Shown: positions 46,786-57,301 of the stretch, in pieces
How the letters are laid out: each line of letters starts with the position of its first letter
Numbering within the stretch: position 1 is the stretch's first letter
Origin: Lysobacteraceae bacterium NML93-0399
Lineage (GTDB): Bacteria > Pseudomonadota > Gammaproteobacteria > Xanthomonadales > Xanthomonadaceae
NCBI GenBank assembly: GCA_002307375.1
Contig: NTJI01000001.1
Coordinates: 1,426,001-1,490,000, forward strand
DNA: 64,000 nucleotides
Direction of reading: 5' to 3'
The notes under the pieces: generated by a model
Told to the model about the DNA's origin: nothing
Seen by the model: only the letters and a program-made list of their open reading frames with translations
The model's database searches: none
Translations under genes and position numbers: made by a program

Positions 46786-46788
46786 GCC

Positions 46789-47976
46789 TCAGCGCGTCGC
46801 GACGACCTTGTCGGTCGGCTTGCCGCCGCGCATCGCGACCTCCACCGGCGCGACCGGCATGCCCGGCATGAAGACCTTCTGCACGCCGCTCACCAGCACG
46901 CGATCGCCGTCGGCGAGGCCGGACTCGACCACGCGCAGACCATCGACGATGCGACCGGTGACGATGTCGCGGCGCTGCGCGGTGTTGCCTTCGCCCAGCA
47001 CGTAGACGTACTTGCGGTCCTGGTCGGTCAGCACGGCCTTGTCGTCGACCAGCAGCGCGTCATGACGCGAGGCGCCTTCGAGCTGCACGCGTGCGAACAG
47101 GCCCGGCGTGAAGCGGCGCTCGGGATTCGGCAGTACCGCGCGGGCACGCACCGTGCCGGTGGTCGGGTCGACCTGGTTGTCGAGGAAGTCGACGGTGCCG
47201 GCATGCGGGTAGCCGGTCTCATCACTCAGGCCCACGCGCACCGCGTTGTGGCGATTGGTGCGGGTGCCGGCACGCGCCATCGCCTGGTGACGCAGGAAGG
47301 TGCGCTCGTCGGTTTCGAAGTAGACGTGCACCGGATCCTGCGAGACCACGGTGGTCAGCAGCGAGCCGTCGGCCTGGGCGAGATTGCCGGTGGTCAGCAT
47401 CGCGCGACCGGCGCGGCCGGCGACTGGCGCACGCACTTCAGTGAACGACAGATCCAGACGCGCGGTCTCGACCGCGGCCTGCGCGGCGCGCACCGCGGCT
47501 TCGGCCTCGGCGCGACCAGCGGTGCGGGCTTCGAAGTCGTCGCGCGAGATCGCGCTGGCGTCGACCAGCGACTGCGCACGCGTGTGGCGCGTGGTCGCCA
47601 GTTGCGCATCGGCACGGGCGCGGGCCAGCTCTGCTTCCGCGCGCTGCAGGGCGGCACGATAGGGGCGCGGATCGATGACGAACAGCAGGTCGCCCTGCTT
47701 GACCTCGTCGCCTTCGGCGTATGCCACGCGCTGCACGTAGCCGCTGACGCGCGGACGCAGTTCGACGCTCTCGACCGCCGACACGCGGCCGGTGGCGTCG
47801 TTCCAGTCCTGCACCTGTTCCGACAGCACGGCGGCGACGCCGACTTCCGGTGGAGGCGGCATGGCCGAATCCTGCGCACGGCTGTCGCAGCCGGCGATGG
47901 CGAGGGCGACTGCGGCGGCAAGGCTGGTCGCGGCGAGGGCGCGCCAGGCGCGCGGGGTGAGAGTCGAGCGGATCAT
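46789..47976 (-). CDS. RND efflux periplasmic adaptor lipoprotein
   Basis: From the ATG at 47976 the product is 395 residues. LAAAVALAIAGCDS is a lipoprotein signal with Cys30. The adaptor features are ELRPRVSGYVQRVAYAEGDEVKQGDLLFVIDPRPY (lipoyl-type domain), a helical hairpin ALQRAEAELARARADAQLA, and FTEVRAPVAGRAGRAMLTTGNLA. The MFP connects the permease and the outer-membrane factor. Its start overlaps the stop of the upstream SDR-like gene (ATGA). Confidence 0.93.
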   Translation of the reverse strand: MIRSTLTPRAWRALAATSLAAAVALAIAGCDSRAQDSAMPPPPEVGVAAVLSEQVQDWNDATGRVSAVESVELRPRVSGYVQRVAYAEGDEVKQGDLLFVIDPRPYRAALQRAEAELARARADAQLATTRHTRAQSLVDASAISRDDFEARTAGRAEAEAAVRAAQAAVETARLDLSFTEVRAPVAGRAGRAMLTTGNLAQADGSLLTTVVSQDPVHVYFETDERTFLRHQAMARAGTRTNRHNAVRVGLSDETGYPHAGTVDFLDNQVDPTTGTVRARAVLPNPERRFTPGLFARVQLEGASRHDALLVDDKAVLTDQDRKYVYVLGEGNTAQRRDIVTGRIVDGLRVVESGLADGDRVLVSGVQKVFMPGMPVAPVEVAMRGGKPTDKVVATR

Positions 47977-48803
47977 GGACGTGATTCCTGGGGGGAGGGC
48001 GTGGACGCGAGGCGGCGCAGCAGAGCGCCGGCCTCGTCGCGGGGACTGGATTTCGGAGAACAGGGCCCGACGTCGAGGTCGTCGGAAAGGCCGGGTGGGC
48101 GCACCGCGGCGCCAATGGGGAAGCGCACCAGGGCGACGTCGGCATTCGCCGCGCCATCGACCAGGCGCAGGGCGTGATCGGCAATCGCCTCGACATCCGG
48201 CCACTGCGCGCAGGCATGCGCGGCATTCGCAGCGCTGCGCACCGGCGAGTCGACGGCGAGCATCTGCACGCGCACCGGCAGCGTGCGGGCTTCCTCGTGC
48301 AGCACCCGCGCCAGCATCCGCAGCGCGGCCGCGCCGATCGAGTGATGGCCGTAGCCCGACCACGGCTGGTCGGCACCCGGGCCGCCGACCAGCACGTAGC
48401 CGGCACGCGGCTGCGCGACGAGCAGCGGCAGCAGATGGCGGGCGATCGACAGGTGCGGCAGCAGGTCTTCGTCGAGGCGGCGACGCAGGAAGTCGGCCGG
48501 TGCGTCGAGCACGCGGCGGCTGCCGACCTCGCCGCGGATCGCCGCGATCACCGACGCAGGCGCCGGACCGGGCAGCGCGCGCAGTCGCGCGGCAAGGTCG
48601 GCGGCATCACGGTCGGTGCGGATATCGGCGCTGAGCGTGGTCAGCGTGTCGCCGTGGTGGTCCTGCAACCCCGCCAGGGCGGCGGCGTCTTTGGCGACCG
48701 CGATCGTGCGTCGTCCGGCCGCCAGCGCCTGGGCCAGCACGCGCGAGCCGATCGTCCCGGTCGCGCCGACAATCACCAGCGGCGCTCCGATTGTCCCTTT
48801 CAT
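47973..48803 (-). CDS. SDR-like NAD(P)-binding protein at the head of the pump operon
   Basis: The product is 276 residues. VIVGATGTIG is the dinucleotide-binding loop, and VLVGGPGADQP follows in the middle. The usual YxxxK pair is replaced by YGHHSIGAAALRML, so the catalytic Lys is missing and the enzyme is either inactive or atypical. In Pseudomonas the MexEF-OprN pump is tied to an oxidoreductase, MexS, that controls an inducing metabolite, and this gene takes a comparable position. Its ATG overlaps the stop of the Trp-rich small ORF upstream and its own stop overlaps the adaptor start, so all are linked. Confidence 0.8.
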   Translation of the reverse strand: MKGTIGAPLVIVGATGTIGSRVLAQALAAGRRTIAVAKDAAALAGLQDHHGDTLTTLSADIRTDRDAADLAARLRALPGPAPASVIAAIRGEVGSRRVLDAPADFLRRRLDEDLLPHLSIARHLLPLLVAQPRAGYVLVGGPGADQPWSGYGHHSIGAAALRMLARVLHEEARTLPVRVQMLAVDSPVRSAANAAHACAQWPDVEAIADHALRLVDGAANADVALVRFPIGAAVRPPGLSDDLDVGPCSPKSSPRDEAGALLRRLASTPSPQESRP

Positions 48804-49045
48804 GGGATTTTGTCTCCCGAAAACCGGGATTCGACGGGGGCCTGAGCCGCCTGTTCCGGCCGCCGGCCGGGCCACCAGGCCCACAGCCAGGCCCAGTCCA
48901 GATGTCCGCCCTGCAGGCGGCGCGGCGGTGTCAGGCGTGCGCTAGCCGATTGATTCGGCGGGATTTCCATGCGGAAACCCTGACGTCGCGGCAGGGGCTT
49001 GGCAGTGCGCGCGGCGGCGGATGTGAGATCGCGGGAGAAGGACAT
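48800..49045 (-). CDS. Possible small Trp-rich protein leading the pump operon
   Basis: This open frame of 81 codons starts at the ATG at 49045 and ends in a TGA that overlaps the next ATG by four bases (ATGA), an arrangement used for translational coupling. The product is basic in its first half and has a striking DWAWLWAWWPGRRPE stretch near residue 55, five Trp in ten residues or so. There is no good ribosome site, and it resembles nothing I know. It may be real, or it may be the leader region. Support is positional only. Confidence 0.4.
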   Translation of the reverse strand: MSFSRDLTSAAARTAKPLPRRQGFRMEIPPNQSASARLTPPRRLQGGHLDWAWLWAWWPGRRPEQAAQAPVESRFSGDKIP

Positions 49046-49084
49046 GGGCGGCGTCCGGTCGGGGAATGCCGCAGATCATCCGCT

Positions 49085-49130
49085 TCGAAAGGGGACTTGA
49101 TTAGTCCCCTTTCGAGGGAATAATTATCCC
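49085..49130. promoter_or_regulatory. Divergent operator dyads between the pump operon and the LysR gene
   Basis: TCGAAAGGGGACT at 49085-49097 and AGTCCCCTTTCGA at 49103-49115 form a perfect 13-base inverted repeat around TGATT. Right next to it GGGAATAATTATCCC (49116-49130) contains the perfect ATAATTAT palindrome flanked by GGG and CCC. TTGATT (49097-49102) and TAATTA (49121-49126) with 18 bases between them could be -35 and -10 boxes reading toward lysR. This is a typical place for a LysR-type regulator to bind and repress itself while activating the pump. Confidence 0.65.
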
Positions 49131-49184
49131 CGTCACGGGCCAATCGTCCGCGCACGCCCCGGCCCGCCCTTCCAGGAGTTCCGC

Positions 49185-50327
49185 ATGGCCCACGATCTCA
49201 ACGAGACACTGATCTTCGTCAAGGTGGTCGAGCAGGGCAGCTTCATCGCCGCTGCCAACGCACTCGGTCTGCCCAAGACCACGGTCAGCCGCAAGGTGCA
49301 GGAACTCGAGCAGCGGCTGGGCGTGCGCCTGCTCAACCGCACCACGCGCCGGCTCGGTCTGACCGAGGCGGGCGGCATCTACCACGAGCATTGCCAGCGC
49401 ATCGCGCGCGGGCTGGAAGAAGCCGAAAGTGCGATCGCGCAGCTGCAGAGCGGCCCGCGCGGCTGGCTGCGTTTCACCGTGCCCTACTCGATCGGCATCA
49501 CCTGGATCGCGCCGTTGCTCGGCGACTTCCAGGCGCAGTACCCCGAGATCCAGCTCGACATGCACATGGGCAACGAAAAGCTCGACCTGATCGCGGGCGA
49601 AGCGGACATCGCCCTGCGCATCGGCACCCTGCCCGATTCCAATCTCGTCGCACGCAAGCTCGGCAGCCTGCGCACGCAGGTGTTCGCCAGCCAGGCCTAC
49701 ATCGAGCGGCACGGCGAGCCGCTGCATCCCGACGACCTGCAGCACCACCGCACGCTGGTGATGCGCAAGGGCCACCACGTCAACAACCGGTTCTCGTGGT
49801 CGCTGACCGACGGCCAGGCGCTGCGCGACTTCCCGGTCAATCCGCGGCTGGTCGCCAATGATCCGGCCGCGCTCAACTGGGCGCTGATCAAGGGCGAGGG
49901 CCTGCTGCTGACCGGCGACGTCATGGCCAAGGCCTTCGTCGAAGCGGGCATGGCGCAGCGCGTGCTGGCCGGCTGGACCGGGCCGGAGGTGGATTTCAAC
50001 GCGGTGTTCCCGGGCGGTCGGCTGATGTCGCCGAAGGTGCGCGCGTTCGTCGATTTCCTCATCGATCGCCTCAACTTCGACGCCGACCACATGCAGACGC
50101 TGTGCCAGGTGCAGCAGCAGGCGATGCAGGCGAAGGCGGCCGGTCAGGTCGCGCTGGCGGAACTGAAGAAGGCCTCACGTCGCGCGCCGGGACCGGCGAG
50201 CGATGTGGTGCGTCAGGAAGTGGTCGAACGCTGGGGCGCCGAGCTTCTGGCCGGACGTGCACCGCGCCTCGACGGTGCGGACGCGGACGCCCCGCGCCCG
50301 GTTCTCGCACGCGGGCAGGATCGCTGA
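49185..50327 (+). CDS. LysR-family transcriptional regulator, divergent from the pump operon
   Basis: The product is 380 residues, longer than the usual 300 because of a C-terminal tail of about 70 residues rich in Ala, Gln and Arg. The N-terminal HTH is TLIFVKVVEQGSFIAAANALG, with LPKTTVSRKVQELEQRLGVRLLNRTTRRLGLTEAG as recognition helix and wing. The effector-binding part starts FTVPYSIGITWIAPLLGDF and continues EADIALRIGTLPDSNLVARKLG. MexEF-OprN is controlled in Pseudomonas by the LysR protein MexT, so this regulator is the obvious candidate controller of the pump here. The inducer is unknown. Confidence 0.9.
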   Translation: MAHDLNETLIFVKVVEQGSFIAAANALGLPKTTVSRKVQELEQRLGVRLLNRTTRRLGLTEAGGIYHEHCQRIARGLEEAESAIAQLQSGPRGWLRFTVPYSIGITWIAPLLGDFQAQYPEIQLDMHMGNEKLDLIAGEADIALRIGTLPDSNLVARKLGSLRTQVFASQAYIERHGEPLHPDDLQHHRTLVMRKGHHVNNRFSWSLTDGQALRDFPVNPRLVANDPAALNWALIKGEGLLLTGDVMAKAFVEAGMAQRVLAGWTGPEVDFNAVFPGGRLMSPKVRAFVDFLIDRLNFDADHMQTLCQVQQQAMQAKAAGQVALAELKKASRRAPGPASDVVRQEVVERWGAELLAGRAPRLDGADADAPRPVLARGQDR

Positions 50328-50349
50328 GGCGTCGACGGCATCCCGGCGC

Positions 50350-51051
50350 TCAGCCCGCGCGCAGCCACTCGCGCATTAGCGCCGATGTCCGTGCGGGTTG
50401 TTCGAGTGGCGGCAGATGGCCGCAGGTGTCGAGGCGATGCAGCACCGACTCCGCGATGCCGGCGTGCATCGCCTCGGCCTCGGCTGGCGGCGTGAGCCGA
50501 TCGTCTTCACCGACGATGATCAGCGTCGGCACGTCGATGCCGGCCAGCAGCGGCGCCGAATCGGGACGCCCGAGAATCGCCGCCTGCTGGCGCAGATAGC
50601 CATCGGCGCCGACCTCGCGCGCCATCGACTGCACGATCGCGCCGATCGGTCCGTCGATGTGATCCGCATGCACCAGGCTCGGCAGCAACTGCGCGGTGAC
50701 GCCGACGAAGCGGCCGCGGCCGATCGCGGCAATGCCGCGCCGACGCTGCTGTGCGCGCTCGGGCGAATCGGGCCGCGCGCTGGTCGCGATCAACGCCAGA
50801 CGCGTCACGCGCTCGGGCGCGCGGCGCAGGATCTCGAAGGCGACATAGCCGCCCATCGACAGCGCGGCGAGCGCGAAGCGATCCGGCGCGTTTGCCAGTG
50901 CGCGTTCGGCCATCGCACCGACGTCGTCGTCCTGCGTGAGATCGGCGACCTGCGACTGCGCGATGTCGCCGAGCGCATCGATCTGCGCCTGCCACAGGCG
51001 CGCCGTGCACAGCAGGCCCGGCAGCAACAGCAGTGGCGCGCGCGCGGTCAA
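50350..51051 (-). CDS. Alpha/beta-fold hydrolase
   Basis: The product is 233 residues. LLLLPGLLCTARLW holds the oxyanion loop, ALSMGGYVAFEIL the nucleophile Ser elbow, and VGEDDRLTPP and TCGHLPPLEQP supply Asp and His of the triad. This is the small esterase/aminopeptidase-like branch. It lies seven bases after the GH3 beta-glucosidase on the same strand and is thus likely co-transcribed with it. The substrate is unknown. Confidence 0.85.
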   Translation of the reverse strand: MTARAPLLLLPGLLCTARLWQAQIDALGDIAQSQVADLTQDDDVGAMAERALANAPDRFALAALSMGGYVAFEILRRAPERVTRLALIATSARPDSPERAQQRRRGIAAIGRGRFVGVTAQLLPSLVHADHIDGPIGAIVQSMAREVGADGYLRQQAAILGRPDSAPLLAGIDVPTLIIVGEDDRLTPPAEAEAMHAGIAESVLHRLDTCGHLPPLEQPARTSALMREWLRAG

Positions 51052-51058
51052 ACGCGAC

Positions 51059-53236
51059 TCAGCGCTTGGCGAGCGTGAACTGCGCGGCGGTGCCGGACTC
51101 CGAATCGCGGGTTATCCACACGTCGAACAGGCCCGGCTCGGCGGCGAACGCGCCGCTGCGCGTGGTAAAGGCCAGCTGGTCGCGATGCAGGGTGAATTCC
51201 ACGGTGGTGTGCTCGCCCGGGGCCAGCGCGATCTTGCGGAAATCCTTGAGCTCGCGGATCGGCCGCACGCGGCTGGCGACGCGGTCGTGGATGTAGAGCT
51301 GCACGACTTCCTCGCCGAAGCGCGTGCCGTCGTTGCGCAGCGTGGCGCTGACGGTCAGCGTGCCGTCCCAGTCCAGCGTCTCGCTCGACAGCTCGACGTC
51401 GCCGTAGACGAAGCGCGTGTACGACAGACCGTGGCCGAAGGGATACAGCGCGCTGTGCGGCATCTCGCGCCAGCGGCTCTTGAACTCGCGCATGTCCGGC
51501 AGTTCCGGACGACCGGTGCGCTGACGGTTGTAGTACAGCGGCTGCTGACCCGAATCGCGCGGGAAACTCACCGGCAGACGCGCCGAGGGGTTGTAGTCGC
51601 CGAACAGCACATCGGCGATTGCAGGCCCGGTGGCCGTCCCGAGGAACCAGGTCGCGAGGATCGCCTGCGCATCGCGCACTGCGCCCTGCAGCGCGAGCGC
51701 GCGGCCGTGACGCAGCAGCACGACGACCGGCGTACCGGTCGCAGCCACTGCCTCGGCCAGCGCCTGCTGCGCGGCGGGAACAACGATCTGCGTGCGCGAC
51801 TGCGCCTCGCCGCTGAAACCCTGCGGCTCGCCGATCGCCAGCAGTACGACGTCAGCAGCGCGAGCGGCTTCGACCGCCGCCTCGATGCCACCGTCGAGTG
51901 GGTCTTCCATGCCGCTGCCGTCGACGACGGTCAGCGCATCGCCGTCCTCGAGCGCGGCGCGGAGGCCGTCCTCGACGTTGACGTGCAGGCGCTTGTCGCC
52001 GAACAGTGTCCAGCAGCCTTCGATGTTGTCGCGGTCGCGTGCATACGGCCCGATCAGCGCGATCTTCTGGCCGGACTTCTTCAGCGGCAGCAGATCGCCT
52101 TTGTTCCTGAGCAGCACGATCGAGCGACGCGAGACGTCGCGCGCGAGTTCGCCGTGCAGCGCCTGCGGATCGAGCGCGGCCTCGGCCTCGGGGTCGAGCG
52201 AGCGGTAGGGATTATCGAACAGGCCGATCGCCTGCTTGACCGCGAACACGCGGCGCACGCCCTGGTCGATGACCTCCATCGGCACCTCGCCGCTGGCGAC
52301 GAGATCGGGCAGGTGCGCGGCATAGAGGCCGCTCTGCATGCTCATGTCGACGCCGGCGGTGAACGAAAGCTTCGTCGCCTCGCGGTCGTCGCCGGCGAAA
52401 CCGTGGGCGACGAGTTCGAAGTCGGCCGTGTAGTCCGAGACCACGAAGCCCTTGAAGCCCCACTCGCCACGCAGCAGATCGGTCAGCAGGCCGTCGTGCG
52501 CAGAGGCGGGCACGCCGTTGATGTCATTGAAGGCGCTCATCACCGTCAGCGCGCCGGCATCGAGCGCGGCCTTGAACGGCGGCAGGTGCACGTCGCGCAG
52601 CGTGCCTTCGGCAATCTCGACGCTGTTGTAGTCCAGGCCGCCCATGACCGCGCCGTAGCCGACGAAGTGCTTCGGGGTGGCCAGCATCGAGTCGTTCGCG
52701 GTCAGGTCGCCGCCCTGGAAACCACGCACGCGCGCGGCCGAGAACGCATTGCCCAGCACCACATCCTCGCCGGCCGCTTCGGCCACACGACCCCAGCGCT
52801 GGTCGCGGGCGATGTCGAGGGTCGGCGCGAACGTCCAGTGCAGGCCGCACGCGGTGGCTTCGACCGCCGCGGCGCGCGCGGTGCGTTCGGCCAGATCCGG
52901 CTCGAAGCTCGCGGCCTCGCCCAGCGGGATCGGGAACACCGTGCGCATGCCGTGGATCACGTCGGCGCCCATCAGCAGCGGGATGCCGAGCCGGCTTTCT
53001 TCCACCGCGATGCGCTGCGACTCGCGTCCCTGCACCGCGCCGACACCGTTGAACACCGCGCCGACGAGCCCGGCACGGATGCGCTCGCGCAGCTCGCCGG
53101 CGTTCAACTCGTTCATCTCGGGATTCACGTCCGCGGCGAAGGGCCGCAGCATGTCGGCAAAGATACCGAGCTGTCCGATCTTCTCCTCGAGGGTCATCTG
53201 CGACAGCAGCGTTTCGAGGCGGTCGTCTAGGCGCAT
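51059..53236 (-). CDS. Glycoside hydrolase family 3 beta-glucosidase, cytoplasmic
   Basis: The product is 725 residues. Motifs of GH3 are seen: EKIGQLG at the start, ADVIHGMRTVFPIPLG, ATPKHFVGYGA, and GFVVSDYTADFEL with nucleophile Asp268; the FnIII-like C-terminal domain ends near FTLAKR. It would cleave beta-glucosides or beta-oligosaccharides. Unlike E. coli BglX it has no signal peptide (MRLDDRLETLLSQMTLEEK), so it is cytoplasmic and needs imported sugar. It is the first gene of a pair with the alpha/beta hydrolase. Confidence 0.93.
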   Translation of the reverse strand: MRLDDRLETLLSQMTLEEKIGQLGIFADMLRPFAADVNPEMNELNAGELRERIRAGLVGAVFNGVGAVQGRESQRIAVEESRLGIPLLMGADVIHGMRTVFPIPLGEAASFEPDLAERTARAAAVEATACGLHWTFAPTLDIARDQRWGRVAEAAGEDVVLGNAFSAARVRGFQGGDLTANDSMLATPKHFVGYGAVMGGLDYNSVEIAEGTLRDVHLPPFKAALDAGALTVMSAFNDINGVPASAHDGLLTDLLRGEWGFKGFVVSDYTADFELVAHGFAGDDREATKLSFTAGVDMSMQSGLYAAHLPDLVASGEVPMEVIDQGVRRVFAVKQAIGLFDNPYRSLDPEAEAALDPQALHGELARDVSRRSIVLLRNKGDLLPLKKSGQKIALIGPYARDRDNIEGCWTLFGDKRLHVNVEDGLRAALEDGDALTVVDGSGMEDPLDGGIEAAVEAARAADVVLLAIGEPQGFSGEAQSRTQIVVPAAQQALAEAVAATGTPVVVLLRHGRALALQGAVRDAQAILATWFLGTATGPAIADVLFGDYNPSARLPVSFPRDSGQQPLYYNRQRTGRPELPDMREFKSRWREMPHSALYPFGHGLSYTRFVYGDVELSSETLDWDGTLTVSATLRNDGTRFGEEVVQLYIHDRVASRVRPIRELKDFRKIALAPGEHTTVEFTLHRDQLAFTTRSGAFAAEPGLFDVWITRDSESGTAAQFTLAKR

Positions 53237-53329
53237 ATCGATCCGTGAAAACGATTTCAGCCGACGATTATAGGCCCCTCGCCAGCGCGCGGGTCCAGTC
53301 CACCGGCGTGATGCGCGCCTGCGCCTGGT

Positions 53330-54596
<1,267 letters not shown>

Positions 54597-54599
54597 GTC

Positions 54600-57221
54600 A
54601 TGAGCCTGACCGAATACCGGCGCAAGCGGCGGTTCGACACCACCCGCGAGCCCGAGCCGGGCAAGCCTTTGCCGCGCGGCCAGCGCGCGATTTTCGTCGT
54701 CCAGCTGCATCACGCCAGCCGCCGCCATTACGACTTCCGCCTGCAGGTCGGCGACGCGCTCAAGAGCTGGGCGGTGCCCAAGGGCCCGAGCTACGACCCG
54801 GACGTGAAGCGCATGGCGGTCGAGGTGGAGGACCATCCGGTCGATTACGCCGGCTTCGAGGGCGAGATACCCAAGGGCGAGTACGGTGGCGGGCACGTGG
54901 CGCGCTTCGATACCGGTGTGTGGGCCGCCGACGGCGATCCGGGGGAAGGTCTGGCCAAGGGCCATCTGCGTTTCGAACTGTTCGGCCGCAAGCTCAAGGG
55001 CCGCTGGCACCTGGTGCGATCGCACAAGCCGGCGCGTCAGCCGCAGTGGCTGCTGTTCAAGGACCGCGACGAATTCGCCGGCACGCTCGAAGCCGACGAT
55101 CTGCTCGCCGATGTGGCGCCGCCGCCGGCCGAGGATGCCCGGCGCGCCGGCACCGGCAAGGCGCGCAAGCGCAAGGAAAAAGCGGTCGAAGCGCCGCCGG
55201 CCAGGGCCGGCGACTGGGCGGCCGCGGCCCGCAGGCTCGACGGCGCGCGACGGGCTGCAGCACCCGACGGGCCCTTCGCGCCCCAGCTCGCCAAGCTCGG
55301 CGATGCCGCGCCCGAAGGCGAATCCTGGCTGCACGAACTCAAGTGGGACGGCTATCGCCTGCTGGCGACAATCGCGCGCGGCAAGGTGCAGCTGTGGTCG
55401 CGCAACGCGCTCGAATGGACCGACAAGGTGCCCGAGATCACCGCTGCGGTCGCGCGACTGGGCCTGAAGTCCGCTGCGCTCGACGGCGAACTCATCGCCG
55501 GGCGCGGCAGCCGCGAAGACTTCAATCTGCTGCAGGGCACGCTGTCGGGCGAGCGCCAGGGCGCGTTGGCGCTGGTGTTGTTCGACCTGCTGCACGTCGA
55601 CGGCGTCGACATCTCCGATGCGCCGCTGTTCGCGCGCAAGGCGCTGCTGCAGCGGATCCTCGGGGACACGCCGCCGTCGCATCTGGCCTTCAGCACCCAC
55701 ATCGAAGGGCATGCCGACGCCGCGGTGGAGCTGGCCTCCGAATCGGGCTTCGAGGGCATCATCTCCAAGCGCGGCGACCGCCCCTATCGCCCCGGGCGCG
55801 GCGATGACTGGCGCAAGACCAAGGAGCTGGCCAGCGACGAATACGCGGTGGTCGGCTATACGCCGCCCAAGGGCAGCCGCAGCGGGTTCGGCTCGCTGCT
55901 GTTGGCAAGGCCCGACGCCGAACACGGCTGGCGCTACGCCGGGCGCGTGGGCTCGGGCTTCAGCGACGCGCTGCTGGACGAACTCACCGCGCATATCGGT
56001 CGCGCCGGCCGCGATACACCGACCGTGCACGTGCCGCCCAACGACACCGATCTGCGCCATGCCCGATGGTTCGCGCCGCGCTTCGTCGTCGAAGTGTTCT
56101 CGCGCGGCACCGGCGGCCATGGCCTGCTGCGCCAGCCGTCACTGAAGGCGGTCAGGCCCGACAAGTCGGTGGACGATCTGCACGACAGCGACCGCGACGG
56201 AAACGGAGACGGCGACATGGCGACGCGAGGCGAGACATCCGGACCGGATGCGACCAACGCCTCCGCAGCGTCGAAGAAACGCGTGACCAAGAAAGCGTCG
56301 AAGGCCAAGGCCCCTGAAAAATCCGCTGCCAGTACGAAGCGGACAGCGCGCGCCGCACGCACGCCGCCAACGCTGTCGAGCCCGGACAAGGTGCTGTTCC
56401 CCGGCGACACGCTGACCAAGCGCGACGTGGCCGATTACTACGCCGCCGCGATGCCGTGGCTGCTGCCCGAGATCGCCGGACGTCCGCTGTCGGTGATCCG
56501 CTGTCCGGGCGGCATCGACAGCGCCTGTTTCTTCCAGAAGCACCACACCGCCGGCATGCAGCTGGTCGAGACGGTGCGGCTGAAGGAGGAATCGGGCAGC
56601 GGCGACTATCTCGTCGCCAACGATGCCGCAGCCGCCCTGGAGCTGGTGCAGTTCAACGCGCTGGAGTTCCATCCCTGGGGCGCGCATGCGGACGCGCCGG
56701 ATATCGCCGACCGGATCGTGTTCGACCTCGACCCGGGCGAAGGTGTGGCCTGGCCGCAGATCGTCGAGGCCGCGCGCCATGTGCGCGAACTGCTGCGGCA
56801 GGTGGGGCTGGAATCGTTCGTGCGCACGACCGGCGGCAAGGGCCTGCACGTGGTGGTGCCCTTGAATCCCGGCTGCAGCTGGGACGTGGTCAAACCGTTC
56901 GCGCATGCGTTCGCGCAGGGCATGGTCGAGGTCGATCCGCTGACCTACGTGGCCACGGCGACCAAGAAATTCCGCAAGGGCAAGATCTTCATCGATTACC
57001 TGCGCAACGGCCGCGGTGCCACCAGCGTAGCCTCGTTCTCGCTGCGCGCGCGCGCCGGCGCGCCGGTCTCGATGCCCCTGCGCTGGGAAGACCTGGGACG
57101 GGTGAAATCCGGCGATGCCTGGACGCTGCGCAATGCGCCCGCCCGCTTGAAACGGCTCAAGGCGCATCCTTGGGGTGCGTTCGCGACGATGGCGCAATCA
57201 CTGGGCGATCTCGTCGGCTGA
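54600..57221 (+). CDS. ligD: Multifunctional DNA ligase D (LigD)
   Basis: The product is 873 residues with all three modules in the Pseudomonas order. The 3'-phosphoesterase part (residues 1-165) has HHASRRHYDFRLQ. The ATP-dependent ligase follows, with active-site Lys248 in HELKWDGYRL and DGELIAGRG. A Lys/Ala-rich linker (about residues 555-590) leads to the primase-polymerase, which begins SSPDKVLFPGD near residue 591 and has DLDPGEG. LigD trims, fills and seals breaks held by Ku. It starts three bases after the Ku stop, a two-gene repair operon. Confidence 0.97.
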   Translation: MSLTEYRRKRRFDTTREPEPGKPLPRGQRAIFVVQLHHASRRHYDFRLQVGDALKSWAVPKGPSYDPDVKRMAVEVEDHPVDYAGFEGEIPKGEYGGGHVARFDTGVWAADGDPGEGLAKGHLRFELFGRKLKGRWHLVRSHKPARQPQWLLFKDRDEFAGTLEADDLLADVAPPPAEDARRAGTGKARKRKEKAVEAPPARAGDWAAAARRLDGARRAAAPDGPFAPQLAKLGDAAPEGESWLHELKWDGYRLLATIARGKVQLWSRNALEWTDKVPEITAAVARLGLKSAALDGELIAGRGSREDFNLLQGTLSGERQGALALVLFDLLHVDGVDISDAPLFARKALLQRILGDTPPSHLAFSTHIEGHADAAVELASESGFEGIISKRGDRPYRPGRGDDWRKTKELASDEYAVVGYTPPKGSRSGFGSLLLARPDAEHGWRYAGRVGSGFSDALLDELTAHIGRAGRDTPTVHVPPNDTDLRHARWFAPRFVVEVFSRGTGGHGLLRQPSLKAVRPDKSVDDLHDSDRDGNGDGDMATRGETSGPDATNASAASKKRVTKKASKAKAPEKSAASTKRTARAARTPPTLSSPDKVLFPGDTLTKRDVADYYAAAMPWLLPEIAGRPLSVIRCPGGIDSACFFQKHHTAGMQLVETVRLKEESGSGDYLVANDAAAALELVQFNALEFHPWGAHADAPDIADRIVFDLDPGEGVAWPQIVEAARHVRELLRQVGLESFVRTTGGKGLHVVVPLNPGCSWDVVKPFAHAFAQGMVEVDPLTYVATATKKFRKGKIFIDYLRNGRGATSVASFSLRARAGAPVSMPLRWEDLGRVKSGDAWTLRNAPARLKRLKAHPWGAFATMAQSLGDLVG

Positions 57222-57301
57222 GCCGGCTCGCCACGATGGCGCTTCCGTCGCGCGGGCACCGCCATGCACCCGTCCATCCCGACCCTCGCTCTAATGCGCG
57301 C

